NCBI GenBank assembly: GCA_030373145.1
Contig: JAUCZK010000012.1
Location: 1-64,000, forward strand
DNA from: Cyanobium sp. CZS48M
GTDB taxonomy: Bacteria; Cyanobacteriota; Cyanobacteriia; PCC-6307; Cyanobiaceae
Length of the DNA stretch: 64,000 nt
Reading direction: 5' to 3'
Below the pieces are notes generated by a model. That model made no database searches, was not told the DNA's origin, and saw nothing but the letters and a program-made list of their open reading frames with translations. Shown here one piece after another: positions 55,012 through 64,000 of this stretch (the first letter of the stretch is position 1; the number at the start of each line of letters is the position of its first letter). A program made the position numbers and the translations under genes.

Positions 55012-56465
55012 ACGACAGCGCCCCCGCTGGCCGCCAGGAGCTCACCCCCTGCCAGGGCCGTGCCGTGGAGGCCTTCAGCCAGTGGCTGGCGCGTCCCGCC
55101 CCGGATGAACCCTTCGTGCTCAGTGGCTATGCCGGCACGGGCAAGACCTTCCTCTCGATGGTCTTTCTGGCCGCGGCCGAAGCCAGGGGCCTCTGCTGGA
55201 CGGCGGTGGCGCCCACCCACAAGGCCGTCGGGGTGCTGCGGGGCTATCTGGAGCTGGCGGGTCTGCGGCCCACCTGGCACCCCTCCACCCTGCACCGGCT
55301 GTTGCGGCTGAAGCTGCGCCGTCAGGGGGGGCGCGAGGTCTGCGAGGAGACCGACCAGACCGCCCTGGCCCTGGAGCACCTCGGGCTGGTGCTGATCGAT
55401 GAGGCCTCGATGGTGGATGGCAGCCTGCTGCGCTTCAGCCTGCAGGGGGCCCACCCCTACGGCACCCGACTGGTGTTCGTGGGCGATCCCGCCCAGTTGC
55501 CACCGGTGGGGGAAGCCAGCAGTCCGGTGTTCGCGCTGCAGCGGGCCTGTGGCGTTGAACTCACAGAGGTGGTGCGCCACCAGGGCCCGGTGCTGCGGCT
55601 GGCCACTGCTCTGCGCGAGGAACAACTTCCCTGCCGTCTGCCGCCGGTGGGGCCCCAGCGACAGACGGCCCAGGGGGATGTGGCCGTGCTGGACCGTGAC
55701 GCCTGGCTGGCGGCGGCCCAGGCGGCCCTGCGCCGGGCCGCCGCCAGCGACGACCCCGACCAGGCACGCATCCTCTGCTACACCAACCGCTCCCTGGAGC
55801 GACTGGTGCCCCTGGCCCGCCGTGCCATCCACGGCGCCATGGCCGATCAACTGCCGGTGCTGCCCGGCGAGGTGCTGCTCAGCCGCATGGCGGTGATGGC
55901 GCCCGCTTGCCGCCAGGGGGCCGAGGGCGGCGAGGAGCCCTACATGGTGCTGGCCTCGAACCGGGAGCTGTTGGTGCGGGATGTGACCCCGGAGCGCTGC
56001 GATCTGGCCGAATTTGGCGTGGCGGAGGCGCCTGTGATCGACACCCAGCTGGTGGAGGTGGCCTTCGGCGAGACCCCCCTAAGCCTGCGGCTGCTGCCGC
56101 CGGTGGGCACCGCCGCGCGGCAGCAGCTGGAGGCGGTGCTGGCGTCATTGCGCAGCCAGGCCCGGGAGGCGGGCCAGGACAAGGGCCGCTCCCTCTGGCG
56201 CCGCTACTTCCTGGTGCGTGATGCCTTCGCGTCCCTGGGCCCGGCCGCGGTGCTCACCGTGCATCGCTCCCAGGGGAGCGGCTTCGGGGAGGTGTTCATC
56301 GCTGCCGATGTCTTCTGGCCTTCCGACCTGCGTCTGCGCCGCCAGCTGGTCTATGTGGCCGTGACCAGGGCCCGGCGCGGGGTGTGGCTGGCCGGCGGGC
56401 CCGGCGACGCGACGGATCGCCGCCGCTGGCAGGAGGCCCTGGCCGAGGAGCCAGCGGCCACCTAG
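54987..56465 (+). CDS. RecD/Dda-like superfamily 1 DNA helicase
   Basis: About 492 residues. Walker A FVLSGYAGTGKTFLSM, motif Ia VAPTHKAVGVLRGYL, Walker B LVLIDEASMVDG, motif III FVGDPAQLPPVGE, and LTVHRSQGSGFGEVFIAADVFW with LVYVAVTRARRGVWL near the end. Closest in motif style to T4 Dda and RecD2 5'-3' helicases, without RecBC partners nearby. Starts with GTG. Its TAG overlaps the stop of the convergent GAP gene (CTAG). Confidence 0.85.
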   Translation: MGLAAPGLNDSAPAGRQELTPCQGRAVEAFSQWLARPAPDEPFVLSGYAGTGKTFLSMVFLAAAEARGLCWTAVAPTHKAVGVLRGYLELAGLRPTWHPSTLHRLLRLKLRRQGGREVCEETDQTALALEHLGLVLIDEASMVDGSLLRFSLQGAHPYGTRLVFVGDPAQLPPVGEASSPVFALQRACGVELTEVVRHQGPVLRLATALREEQLPCRLPPVGPQRQTAQGDVAVLDRDAWLAAAQAALRRAAASDDPDQARILCYTNRSLERLVPLARRAIHGAMADQLPVLPGEVLLSRMAVMAPACRQGAEGGEEPYMVLASNRELLVRDVTPERCDLAEFGVAEAPVIDTQLVEVAFGETPLSLRLLPPVGTAARQQLEAVLASLRSQAREAGQDKGRSLWRRYFLVRDAFASLGPAAVLTVHRSQGSGFGEVFIAADVFWPSDLRLRRQLVYVAVTRARRGVWLAGGPGDATDRRRWQEALAEEPAAT

Positions 56466-57148
56466 GCCAGCTGCAAACCCTCGATGCCCTGCCAGGCCAG
56501 ATAGGCGGCCAGGGCCAGGCTGATGGTGCCCATCACCAGCTCGCCATTGGCGTAGAGGCTCTGCTTGCCCCGCTGCAGCAGCGGCAGCATCAGCTCGCGG
56601 CCCAGGGCCATTCCCAGCACGGGCAGCAGCAGCAGCAGGCTGGCCGCCAGGGTGAAGAAGCCGGCCAGCAGCACCTCCTGACCGCGGCCCAGGCCTGCAG
56701 CCAGCAGCGCCGAAGCGCCCTTGGCCAGCAGCACCAGGTCGTCGGGGCTGATCAGCTCGATCGCCACACTCACGCCGATCAGCAGGGGCAGGGGCAGGGC
56801 GCAGAAGCGATCCAGCTGGCGAATCCAGCCGGCGGGTTCCTCGCCTCCTGCCTTGGTGGGCAGCAGATCCCTGATCCCCAGGGCCAGCAGAGCCCCGGCG
56901 CCAATGAGATCCAGGCCGGTGCGGTGGTCGCTGCCCTGCTCCATGCTCAGCAGCAGACCGTGGCCCAGGGTGAGCAGCAGGGCGATCATCGTGGCGATGG
57001 TCAGGATCCAGCTCAGCAGGAACAGCCCGCCCCGACGCAGGGGATCGGGCCCCAGCAGCAGCAGCAGCAGCAGGCCGATGTGGATCGGGCTGAGGCTGAT
57101 GCCGCTGCCATAGGCGAACAGCTCAGCCCAGAGCGTGGCATCGGTCAT
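56462..57148 (-). CDS. GAP-family (Sap/LysE-like) membrane protein
   Basis: About 228 residues with six hydrophobic segments. ELFAYGSGISLSPIHIGLLLLLLLGPDPLRRGGLFLLSWILTIATMIALLLTLGHG and GVSVAIELISPDDLVLLAKGASALLAAGL match the GAP family (related to mycobacterial sulfolipid-addressing protein Sap and LysE exporters). Substrate unknown. ATG 57148 is used; the track start 57217 adds residues lacking a helix. Confidence 0.75.
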   Translation of the reverse strand: MTDATLWAELFAYGSGISLSPIHIGLLLLLLLGPDPLRRGGLFLLSWILTIATMIALLLTLGHGLLLSMEQGSDHRTGLDLIGAGALLALGIRDLLPTKAGGEEPAGWIRQLDRFCALPLPLLIGVSVAIELISPDDLVLLAKGASALLAAGLGRGQEVLLAGFFTLAASLLLLLPVLGMALGRELMLPLLQRGKQSLYANGELVMGTISLALAAYLAWQGIEGLQLA

Positions 57149-57247
57149 GGGGCGGGGGCACTGCAGGGAACGTTCCAATGCAGGATGACGGGTTGCTCCC
57201 GCTGCGGCAGCAGACACTCCCTCCAGGGCTGGCTGGGGACTCGGACC

Positions 57248-57517
57248 TCAGTGGCGCACTTCAAACCAGTCTTGACCGGCCAGCGGGATCACGCTCTCGT
57301 TGACGCTGCTCACCTGGGCGGCGGCTGGGCCGGATTCACACCAGATCCTGAGCTGCTCGAGTTTCTGGCTGCAACCTTCCACCTCCAGTTCCACCCGGCC
57401 GTCGGGGCGGTTCCGCACCCAGCCCCCCAGACCGAGGGCCTGGGCCCTCTGACAGCAGGCCTGGCGGTAGCCCACCCCCTGAACACGGCCACTGACGATC
57501 AGGCGCCAACGCTCCAC
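57248..57517 (-). CDS. Acylphosphatase
   Basis: About 89 residues. WRLIVSGRVQGVGYRQACCQRAQALGLGGWVRNRPDGRVELEVEG has the GRVQGVGYR arginine and the WVRN.PDG asparagine of acylphosphatase. Hydrolyses carboxyl-phosphate bonds. GTG at 57517 overlaps the end of cobB by 19 bases; the track start at 57694 is too early. Last gene of the zwf transcript. Confidence 0.85.
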   Translation of the reverse strand: MERWRLIVSGRVQGVGYRQACCQRAQALGLGGWVRNRPDGRVELEVEGCSQKLEQLRIWCESGPAAAQVSSVNESVIPLAGQDWFEVRH

Positions 57518-58971
57518 CCAGGCGCTGCCCCCACGCTGTCCCCGGCCGCCGGCGCCTGGGGCAAGGGAGTCGCCCGCGCGGCCGCGTCGCTCAGCCGCCG
57601 GCAGATCGCCGAACATCCAGCCCAGTGGAGATGAAGCCAGCTGGCGTGAAGCGTTGGTGTCGTCCATCCTTCCAGCCGCGGTGCCCAACCCCAACCTTCA
57701 AGCTGCCACAGCCGCTCGCCGCCGTCCACAACGGCGTCGATCAGGTCCCAGCGATGGAACTCATGGCCGCCCAGCGGCTCCCCCAGGCGGGTCACCAGAC
57801 CATCGCCCAGGGGGGTGGCCTGGCGGTAGCCCAGTTGCAGGGCGCCCCGCCGGGCGCTGAACGGCAGCAGGCCGGCCATGGCATGGGGCTCACCCTGGGG
57901 GTCCTCCAGCTGCTGGCCCAGCAGCAGCAGGCCGCCGCACTCGGCATAGATGGGCAGGCCGGAGGCGGCGGCGCGCCTGAGCTCCCCCTGGCTGCGCTGG
58001 CTAGCGGCCAGCTCGGCGGCGTGCAGCTCCGGGTAGCCCCCCGGCAGGATCACCCCGCGGCAGCCCCGGGGCAGGGGCTGATCCGCCAGGGGCTGCCAGG
58101 GAACGGGGGTCACCCCCAGGGCCGTGAGCAGCTCCGTGGCTTCCGGGTAGCGGAAGTGGAAGGCGGCGTCGCTGGCGATCGCCACCGGCAGTTCGCCGCA
58201 GCTGGCCTTCTCCAGGTCTGAGGGGGCCCCTGCGGAGCGCTCCAGGCACCAGCGGATGGGATCGCGGGCGCTGCCCGAGCTGATGCTCAGGGGTGGCGGC
58301 GGCGCCAGCAGGGGCAGCAGCCGCTCCAGGTCCAGGTGACGCTCCGCCAGGGTGGCCCACTCCCCGCTTCTGGACTGGAAATCCTGCAGTTCATCGGGAG
58401 GCAGCAGCCCCAGGTGGCGGGAGGGCAGGCTCAGGTCGGGGTGGCGGGGCAGGGCCCCCAGCAGGGGCATGGCGATCGAGGCGAGGGCCTCGCTCAGCAA
58501 GGCCCGGTGGCGTTCGGTGCTCACTCCGTTGAGCACCACTCCGGCCAGGTCCAGCTCCGGCTGGTGATCACGGAAGCCCCGCACCAGGGCCGCCAGGGAG
58601 CCCGCCTGTCGGCTGGCTTCCACCACCATCACCACCGGCAGCCCCAGCAGGCTGGCCACCTCGGCGGAGCTGCCCTCGGCGCTGGGTCCGCGGCCATCAA
58701 AGAGACCCATCACCCCCTCCACCAGGCAGTGGTCGGCCTGGTGGCCCCACCAGTGGAAGGCCCTCTTCAGCCACTCCTCGCCGCAGAGCAGGCGGTCGAG
58801 GTTGCGGCAGGGACGGCCGCTCACCCGCCCCAGCAGCTGTGGATCGAGGTAATCCGGACCCACCTTGAAGACCTGAACGCTGGCCTCGCCGCGTCGCAGC
58901 AGGGCGCTGAGGGAGAGGCTCAGAAGCGTCTTGCCGCTGCCGCTGCAGGGGGCGGCGATCAGGCAGGCCAT
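57499..58971 (-). CDS. cbiA: Cobyrinate a,c-diamide synthase
   Basis: About 490 residues. ACLIAAPCSGSGKTLLSLSL (P-loop), FKVGPDYLDPQLL and GVMGLFDG in the synthetase half; the C-terminal glutaminase has YAECGGLLLLGQ (catalytic Cys) and HEFHRW. Amidates cobyrinic acid in cobalamin synthesis; in cyanobacteria the product is pseudocobalamin. ATG 58971 is the proper start: the track ORF overlaps opcA. Also named cobB. Confidence 0.92.
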   Translation of the reverse strand: MACLIAAPCSGSGKTLLSLSLSALLRRGEASVQVFKVGPDYLDPQLLGRVSGRPCRNLDRLLCGEEWLKRAFHWWGHQADHCLVEGVMGLFDGRGPSAEGSSAEVASLLGLPVVMVVEASRQAGSLAALVRGFRDHQPELDLAGVVLNGVSTERHRALLSEALASIAMPLLGALPRHPDLSLPSRHLGLLPPDELQDFQSRSGEWATLAERHLDLERLLPLLAPPPPLSISSGSARDPIRWCLERSAGAPSDLEKASCGELPVAIASDAAFHFRYPEATELLTALGVTPVPWQPLADQPLPRGCRGVILPGGYPELHAAELAASQRSQGELRRAAASGLPIYAECGGLLLLGQQLEDPQGEPHAMAGLLPFSARRGALQLGYRQATPLGDGLVTRLGEPLGGHEFHRWDLIDAVVDGGERLWQLEGWGWAPRLEGWTTPTLHASWLHLHWAGCSAICRRLSDAAARATPLPQAPAAGDSVGAAPGWSVGA

Positions 58972-58991
58972 GGCATCGAGGCCCCAGGCCG

Positions 58992-60278
58992 TCAGGCGTT
59001 GGGCAGCAGTTTGGCAGCCAGGGGCGCGGCGGTGGCCAGCAGGGGATTGGTGGAATCGTGACCGCCGCCCAGCAGCCGGGCCATCTCCCATTCATCGGTG
59101 GCGTGGCCCATGGGCACCACCTCTTCGGCCAGCTCCATGCGGGCCATGCCGCCGGCCTCCAGGCGCATGCAACCGCCCGATTCCGAGCAGAGGATCACGC
59201 AGAGGGCCTGGCGGCCGGGCGGTTCGCAGATCAGGCGCAGCCCGACGACGCTGCCCGGATGGCTGCTGGGCACTCCCACGGGCACTGGGGTGAGATGGAA
59301 CTGGACGGTGACCCCATCAGTGCGTTCGAATTCGGCGCGGATCTCATCGCCCGGTGCCGCATGGCTCTCCACCCAATGCCAGCCGAGGCGGTCCGCCAGC
59401 CAGGCGGCCAGCAGCAACCCCTGCACCGGATGGGTGCCTTCCACGTCGATGTCGAGCTGCACCACATGGTTGAGGGCATCGCGGCGGCTGGGGGGATCGA
59501 AGACCATGGCCAGCGATTCCCGCCAGGCCCGCTGCCGGAGCCAGTTGAGGTCGTTCACCGGCACACCGCTGGCCACGCGGCTCTCCAGCAGGTCAAGGCA
59601 ACGGCGCGGGGTGCCCATGGCCGTGTCGATCACCAGGCGGCGGCCCGGTTCACCGAGGGCCTCCAGCAGTTCCGGTGCCTCATCGAGCGAACCGTTCCAC
59701 CACACCCAGCAGGGCAGATCATCGGGAACAAGCGGCTGCAGCAACTGCAGACCCTGCTGCAGCGCGCCGAAATCACCACGCAGCACCACCACATCGCCGC
59801 AGGCCGCGGCCGTGCCCTCTCCGGGAAGGGGGCAGTAGGCCGCCACCAGTGTCTCCAGGGGCTGGCCGTGGTTGAGGGTGGGAGCCAGCGTGATCAGCCG
59901 CCGGGGCTGGAAGGCGCTGATCGCCGCGTCGATGTGCTGGCCGCGGAGATCCTCGATCGGATGGTTGCCGCTCTGCTGACCCAGGGCCCAGGCCAGCTTG
60001 GGCGAGAGCGGGGAGATGCTGAGCGGCAGATCACAGGCGGGCACCGCCTCGCGCGCGGCCTCCAGCAATTCTCTGCGCACCACACCGGTGACAGGGCCAT
60101 CCAGTCGACCGGTGCGCACCAGATGCTGCTCCACCCAGGCTGGTTGCCACACCAGCAGGGTGAAGGTGGAAGCCCCGCTGGAGGACTCCAGGTCGTGGCT
60201 CCAGAGCTTGTCGAGGTAGTCGGTGAGTTCCGGTGGAGGAAGGGCCACGGGAGCCTGAAGCGTGAGCTGGGGGGACAT
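58992..60278 (-). CDS. opcA: OpcA, glucose-6-phosphate dehydrogenase assembly protein
   Basis: 428 residues. TFTLLVWQPAWVEQHLVRTGRLDGPVTGVV, HQLDAAI-like QHIDAAISAFQP, DLNWLRQRAWRESLA and LLAAWLADRLGWHWV are OpcA features. It activates and stabilises Zwf and makes it redox-responsive in cyanobacteria. Forty-four bases behind zwf, in the conserved zwf-opcA order; it shares the transcript with cobyrinate synthase. Confidence 0.92.
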   Translation of the reverse strand: MSPQLTLQAPVALPPPELTDYLDKLWSHDLESSSGASTFTLLVWQPAWVEQHLVRTGRLDGPVTGVVRRELLEAAREAVPACDLPLSISPLSPKLAWALGQQSGNHPIEDLRGQHIDAAISAFQPRRLITLAPTLNHGQPLETLVAAYCPLPGEGTAAACGDVVVLRGDFGALQQGLQLLQPLVPDDLPCWVWWNGSLDEAPELLEALGEPGRRLVIDTAMGTPRRCLDLLESRVASGVPVNDLNWLRQRAWRESLAMVFDPPSRRDALNHVVQLDIDVEGTHPVQGLLLAAWLADRLGWHWVESHAAPGDEIRAEFERTDGVTVQFHLTPVPVGVPSSHPGSVVGLRLICEPPGRQALCVILCSESGGCMRLEAGGMARMELAEEVVPMGHATDEWEMARLLGGGHDSTNPLLATAAPLAAKLLPNA

Positions 60279-60322
60279 GGGCTTGGCTTGTCAGGGGAAG
60301 GGTGCTTGCGGTTCTGCTCGCT

Positions 60323-61846
<1,524 letters not shown>

Positions 61847-61936
61847 GGAGATGCGGCTGATGACAGTGGTCTACCCACGAAAGCGGGGAACACCCAGCAA
61901 AGGGCATGGGCGGTTCCCCTCTGTGCTGATTTCGGC

Positions 61937-61963
61937 AAAAAAAGCCCGCCTTGAAGGCGGGCT
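61937..61963 (-). terminator. Rho-independent terminator after petH
   Basis: On the minus strand AGCCCGCC, loop TTCAA, GGCGGGCT form an 8-pair stem followed by six to seven T. It lies 58 bases downstream of the petH stop and about 90 bases upstream of zwf. Confidence 0.92.
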
Positions 61964-62020
61964 GGAGCTGGATCGAATTCGACTGAGCCAGGTGTGCCTG
62001 TCGGACTCAGAGGATCGAGA

Positions 62021-63184
<1,164 letters not shown>

Positions 63185-63207
63185 TCAAACTCCGGAAAAC
63201 CGGCTTG

Positions 63208-63213
63208 ATCATA
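63208..63213 (-). promoter_or_regulatory. Candidate -10 box of petH
   Basis: On the minus strand TATGAT lies about 30 bases upstream of the petH ATG. No good -35 box is visible, so this is tentative. Confidence 0.35.
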
Positions 63214-63337
63214 GGCATCGCCTACGGTCAGCACTCCCTTGACCGTGGGCCTTTCCGCACTGACAACCGTCTGATGCGGTTAGGTTTGGGCTGGTCCGGT
63301 TGCACCGGCTTGCTTCGAATCCGACGTTCCCCCTCAC

Positions 63338-63898
63338 TTGGCGCAACTTTCGGTTCTGACAACCCCCTCCTTCCAGAGCCTGCTCAGCAGCCAGGACACC
63401 TGTTCACTGGACACGATCCAGCAGGACATGGAGCGTTTGCCCCAGGGCGCGCGCCGTCTGGCGGTTCAGTTGCGCCTTGAGCTTCCACCCCAGCAGATCT
63501 GGGCGGTGCTCACCGACTACGAAAACCTCAGCCGCTTCATTCCCAACCTCTCCACCTCGCGCCTGCTCTGGCGCCGGGGCAACACCGTGGGGCTGGAGCA
63601 GGTGGGCTGCCAGCAGTTCTGCGGCCTGCGCTTCAGTGCCCGCGTCGAGCTGGAGCTGCGTGAGCACCACGACGATGGCCTGCTCAGCTTCTCCATGCGC
63701 CAGGGCGATTTCCGTCGTTTTGAGGGGGCCTGGCAGGTGAGCGGCGAACCCAGCGGATCACGACTCCTCTACGAACTCACAGTCCAGGGCCGCCAGGGCA
63801 TGCCGATCGGGCTGATTGAGCAGCGCCTGCGCGAAGACCTGGCCGCCAACCTGCGCGCCGTGCAACAGGAAGCGTTGCGCCGCTCGCGGCAGGCCTGA
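63338..63898 (+). CDS. SRPBCC/START-like lipid-binding protein (polyketide cyclase family)
   Basis: About 186 residues. RRLAVQLRLELPPQQIWAVLTDYENLSRFIPNLSTSRLLWRRGNTVGLEQVG ... GDFRRFEGAWQVSGEPSGSRLLYELTVQ ... GMPIGLIEQRLREDLAANLRAVQQEAL is the pattern of the START-like cyclase/aromatase family common in cyanobacteria and plastids. Ligand unknown. Starts with TTG; a shorter start near residue 31 (MERLPQGARR) is possible. Divergent from petH. Confidence 0.82.
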   Translation: MAQLSVLTTPSFQSLLSSQDTCSLDTIQQDMERLPQGARRLAVQLRLELPPQQIWAVLTDYENLSRFIPNLSTSRLLWRRGNTVGLEQVGCQQFCGLRFSARVELELREHHDDGLLSFSMRQGDFRRFEGAWQVSGEPSGSRLLYELTVQGRQGMPIGLIEQRLREDLAANLRAVQQEALRRSRQA

Positions 63899-64000
63899 GC
63901 AGAATCAAGCAGTCTGTGCTGATTCTGAGCTAACGATTGCTCGCTCCGCGATCTGATCTTGCGAAGCTTTCTAGCTGTTGATCGTGATACCCCCAAGGGG

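Noticed and set aside
63899-64000. Right-edge sequence as a new gene or RNA
   Set aside because: Less GC-rich and possibly a promoter region of a gene outside the window, but no start, hairpin or RNA pattern could be supported.

Overview
This is an ordinary-looking stretch of chromosome from a cyanobacterium, very probably a high-GC alpha-cyanobacterium of the Synechococcus/Cyanobium type. Direct pointers are a ferredoxin-NADP reductase with an N-terminal CpcD-type phycobilisome linker domain (petH), a one-helix high-light-inducible protein, glutamate-1-semialdehyde aminomutase (hemL), zwf next to opcA, solanesyl- and geranylgeranyl-diphosphate synthases, a GlcD-type glycolate dehydrogenase subunit, and lineage-specific families (DUF3318, DUF3386, DUF2811, CGLD27). 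Genes are densely packed, with many 1- or 4-base start/stop overlaps (ATGA, GTGA, TTGA, TGATG) and many GTG or TTG starts. No CRISPR array, insertion sequence, prophage or rRNA was seen. One tRNA is present, the initiator tRNA-fMet.

Layout. 0-2.4 kb: small secreted protein, an AT-rich MscS-like channel that looks foreign, and an exported metallo-beta-lactamase-fold hydrolase. 2.5-7.2 kb: a photolyase/cryptochrome overlapping a cysteine-less peroxiredoxin-like protein on the minus strand, back to back with a plus-strand set of lipase-like hydrolase, CrtQ-like glycosyltransferase and CrtO-like acyltransferase. 7.2-11.1 kb: GH3 glucosidase, DUF985 cupin, prohibitin-like protein. 11.1-18.8 kb: a compact seven-gene minus-strand cluster, read as outer-membrane beta-barrel, EamA transporter, double META-domain protein, two-domain retropepsin, coiled-coil/zinc-ribbon membrane protein, CPBP protease with a very large exported domain, and a small acidic protein. 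19-25.4 kb: methyltransferase, RodZ, MliC-like inhibitor, DoxX, solanesyl-PP synthase, MurI, an AMIN-type cell-wall amidase and a nitrilase.

25.4-39.5 kb: ComB facing away from UbiD, an Rrf2 regulator, then hemL leading a five-gene Liv-type amino-acid ABC transporter operon, glcD, tpiA, an S4 RNA-binding protein, an ABC exporter and two small proteins. 39.5-48.2 kb: DUF3386, carB, then DUF3318-rsfS-CGLD27-asparaginase, tRNA-fMet with terminator, and a GMC oxidoreductase. 48.3-52.6 kb: DUF2811, a gene-free 310-base stretch full of CTGGGGA-type repeats, a CbiX-type chelatase with a cysteine/histidine-rich tail, an Hli protein and a 7TM-HD phosphohydrolase. 52.6-64 kb: folD, crtE, divergent PAP2, a Dda/RecD-like helicase, a GAP-family exporter, then zwf-opcA-cobB/cbiA-acylphosphatase, petH and an SRPBCC protein.

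The best candidates for something not yet described are the CrtQ/CrtO-like pair (last two steps of staphyloxanthin assembly, here in a cyanobacterium with no obvious C30 carotenoid substrate) and the seven-gene envelope cluster that combines an aspartic protease and an intramembrane metalloprotease with an outer-membrane protein. All assignments come from reading the translated sequences and remembered family features. No database search was run.
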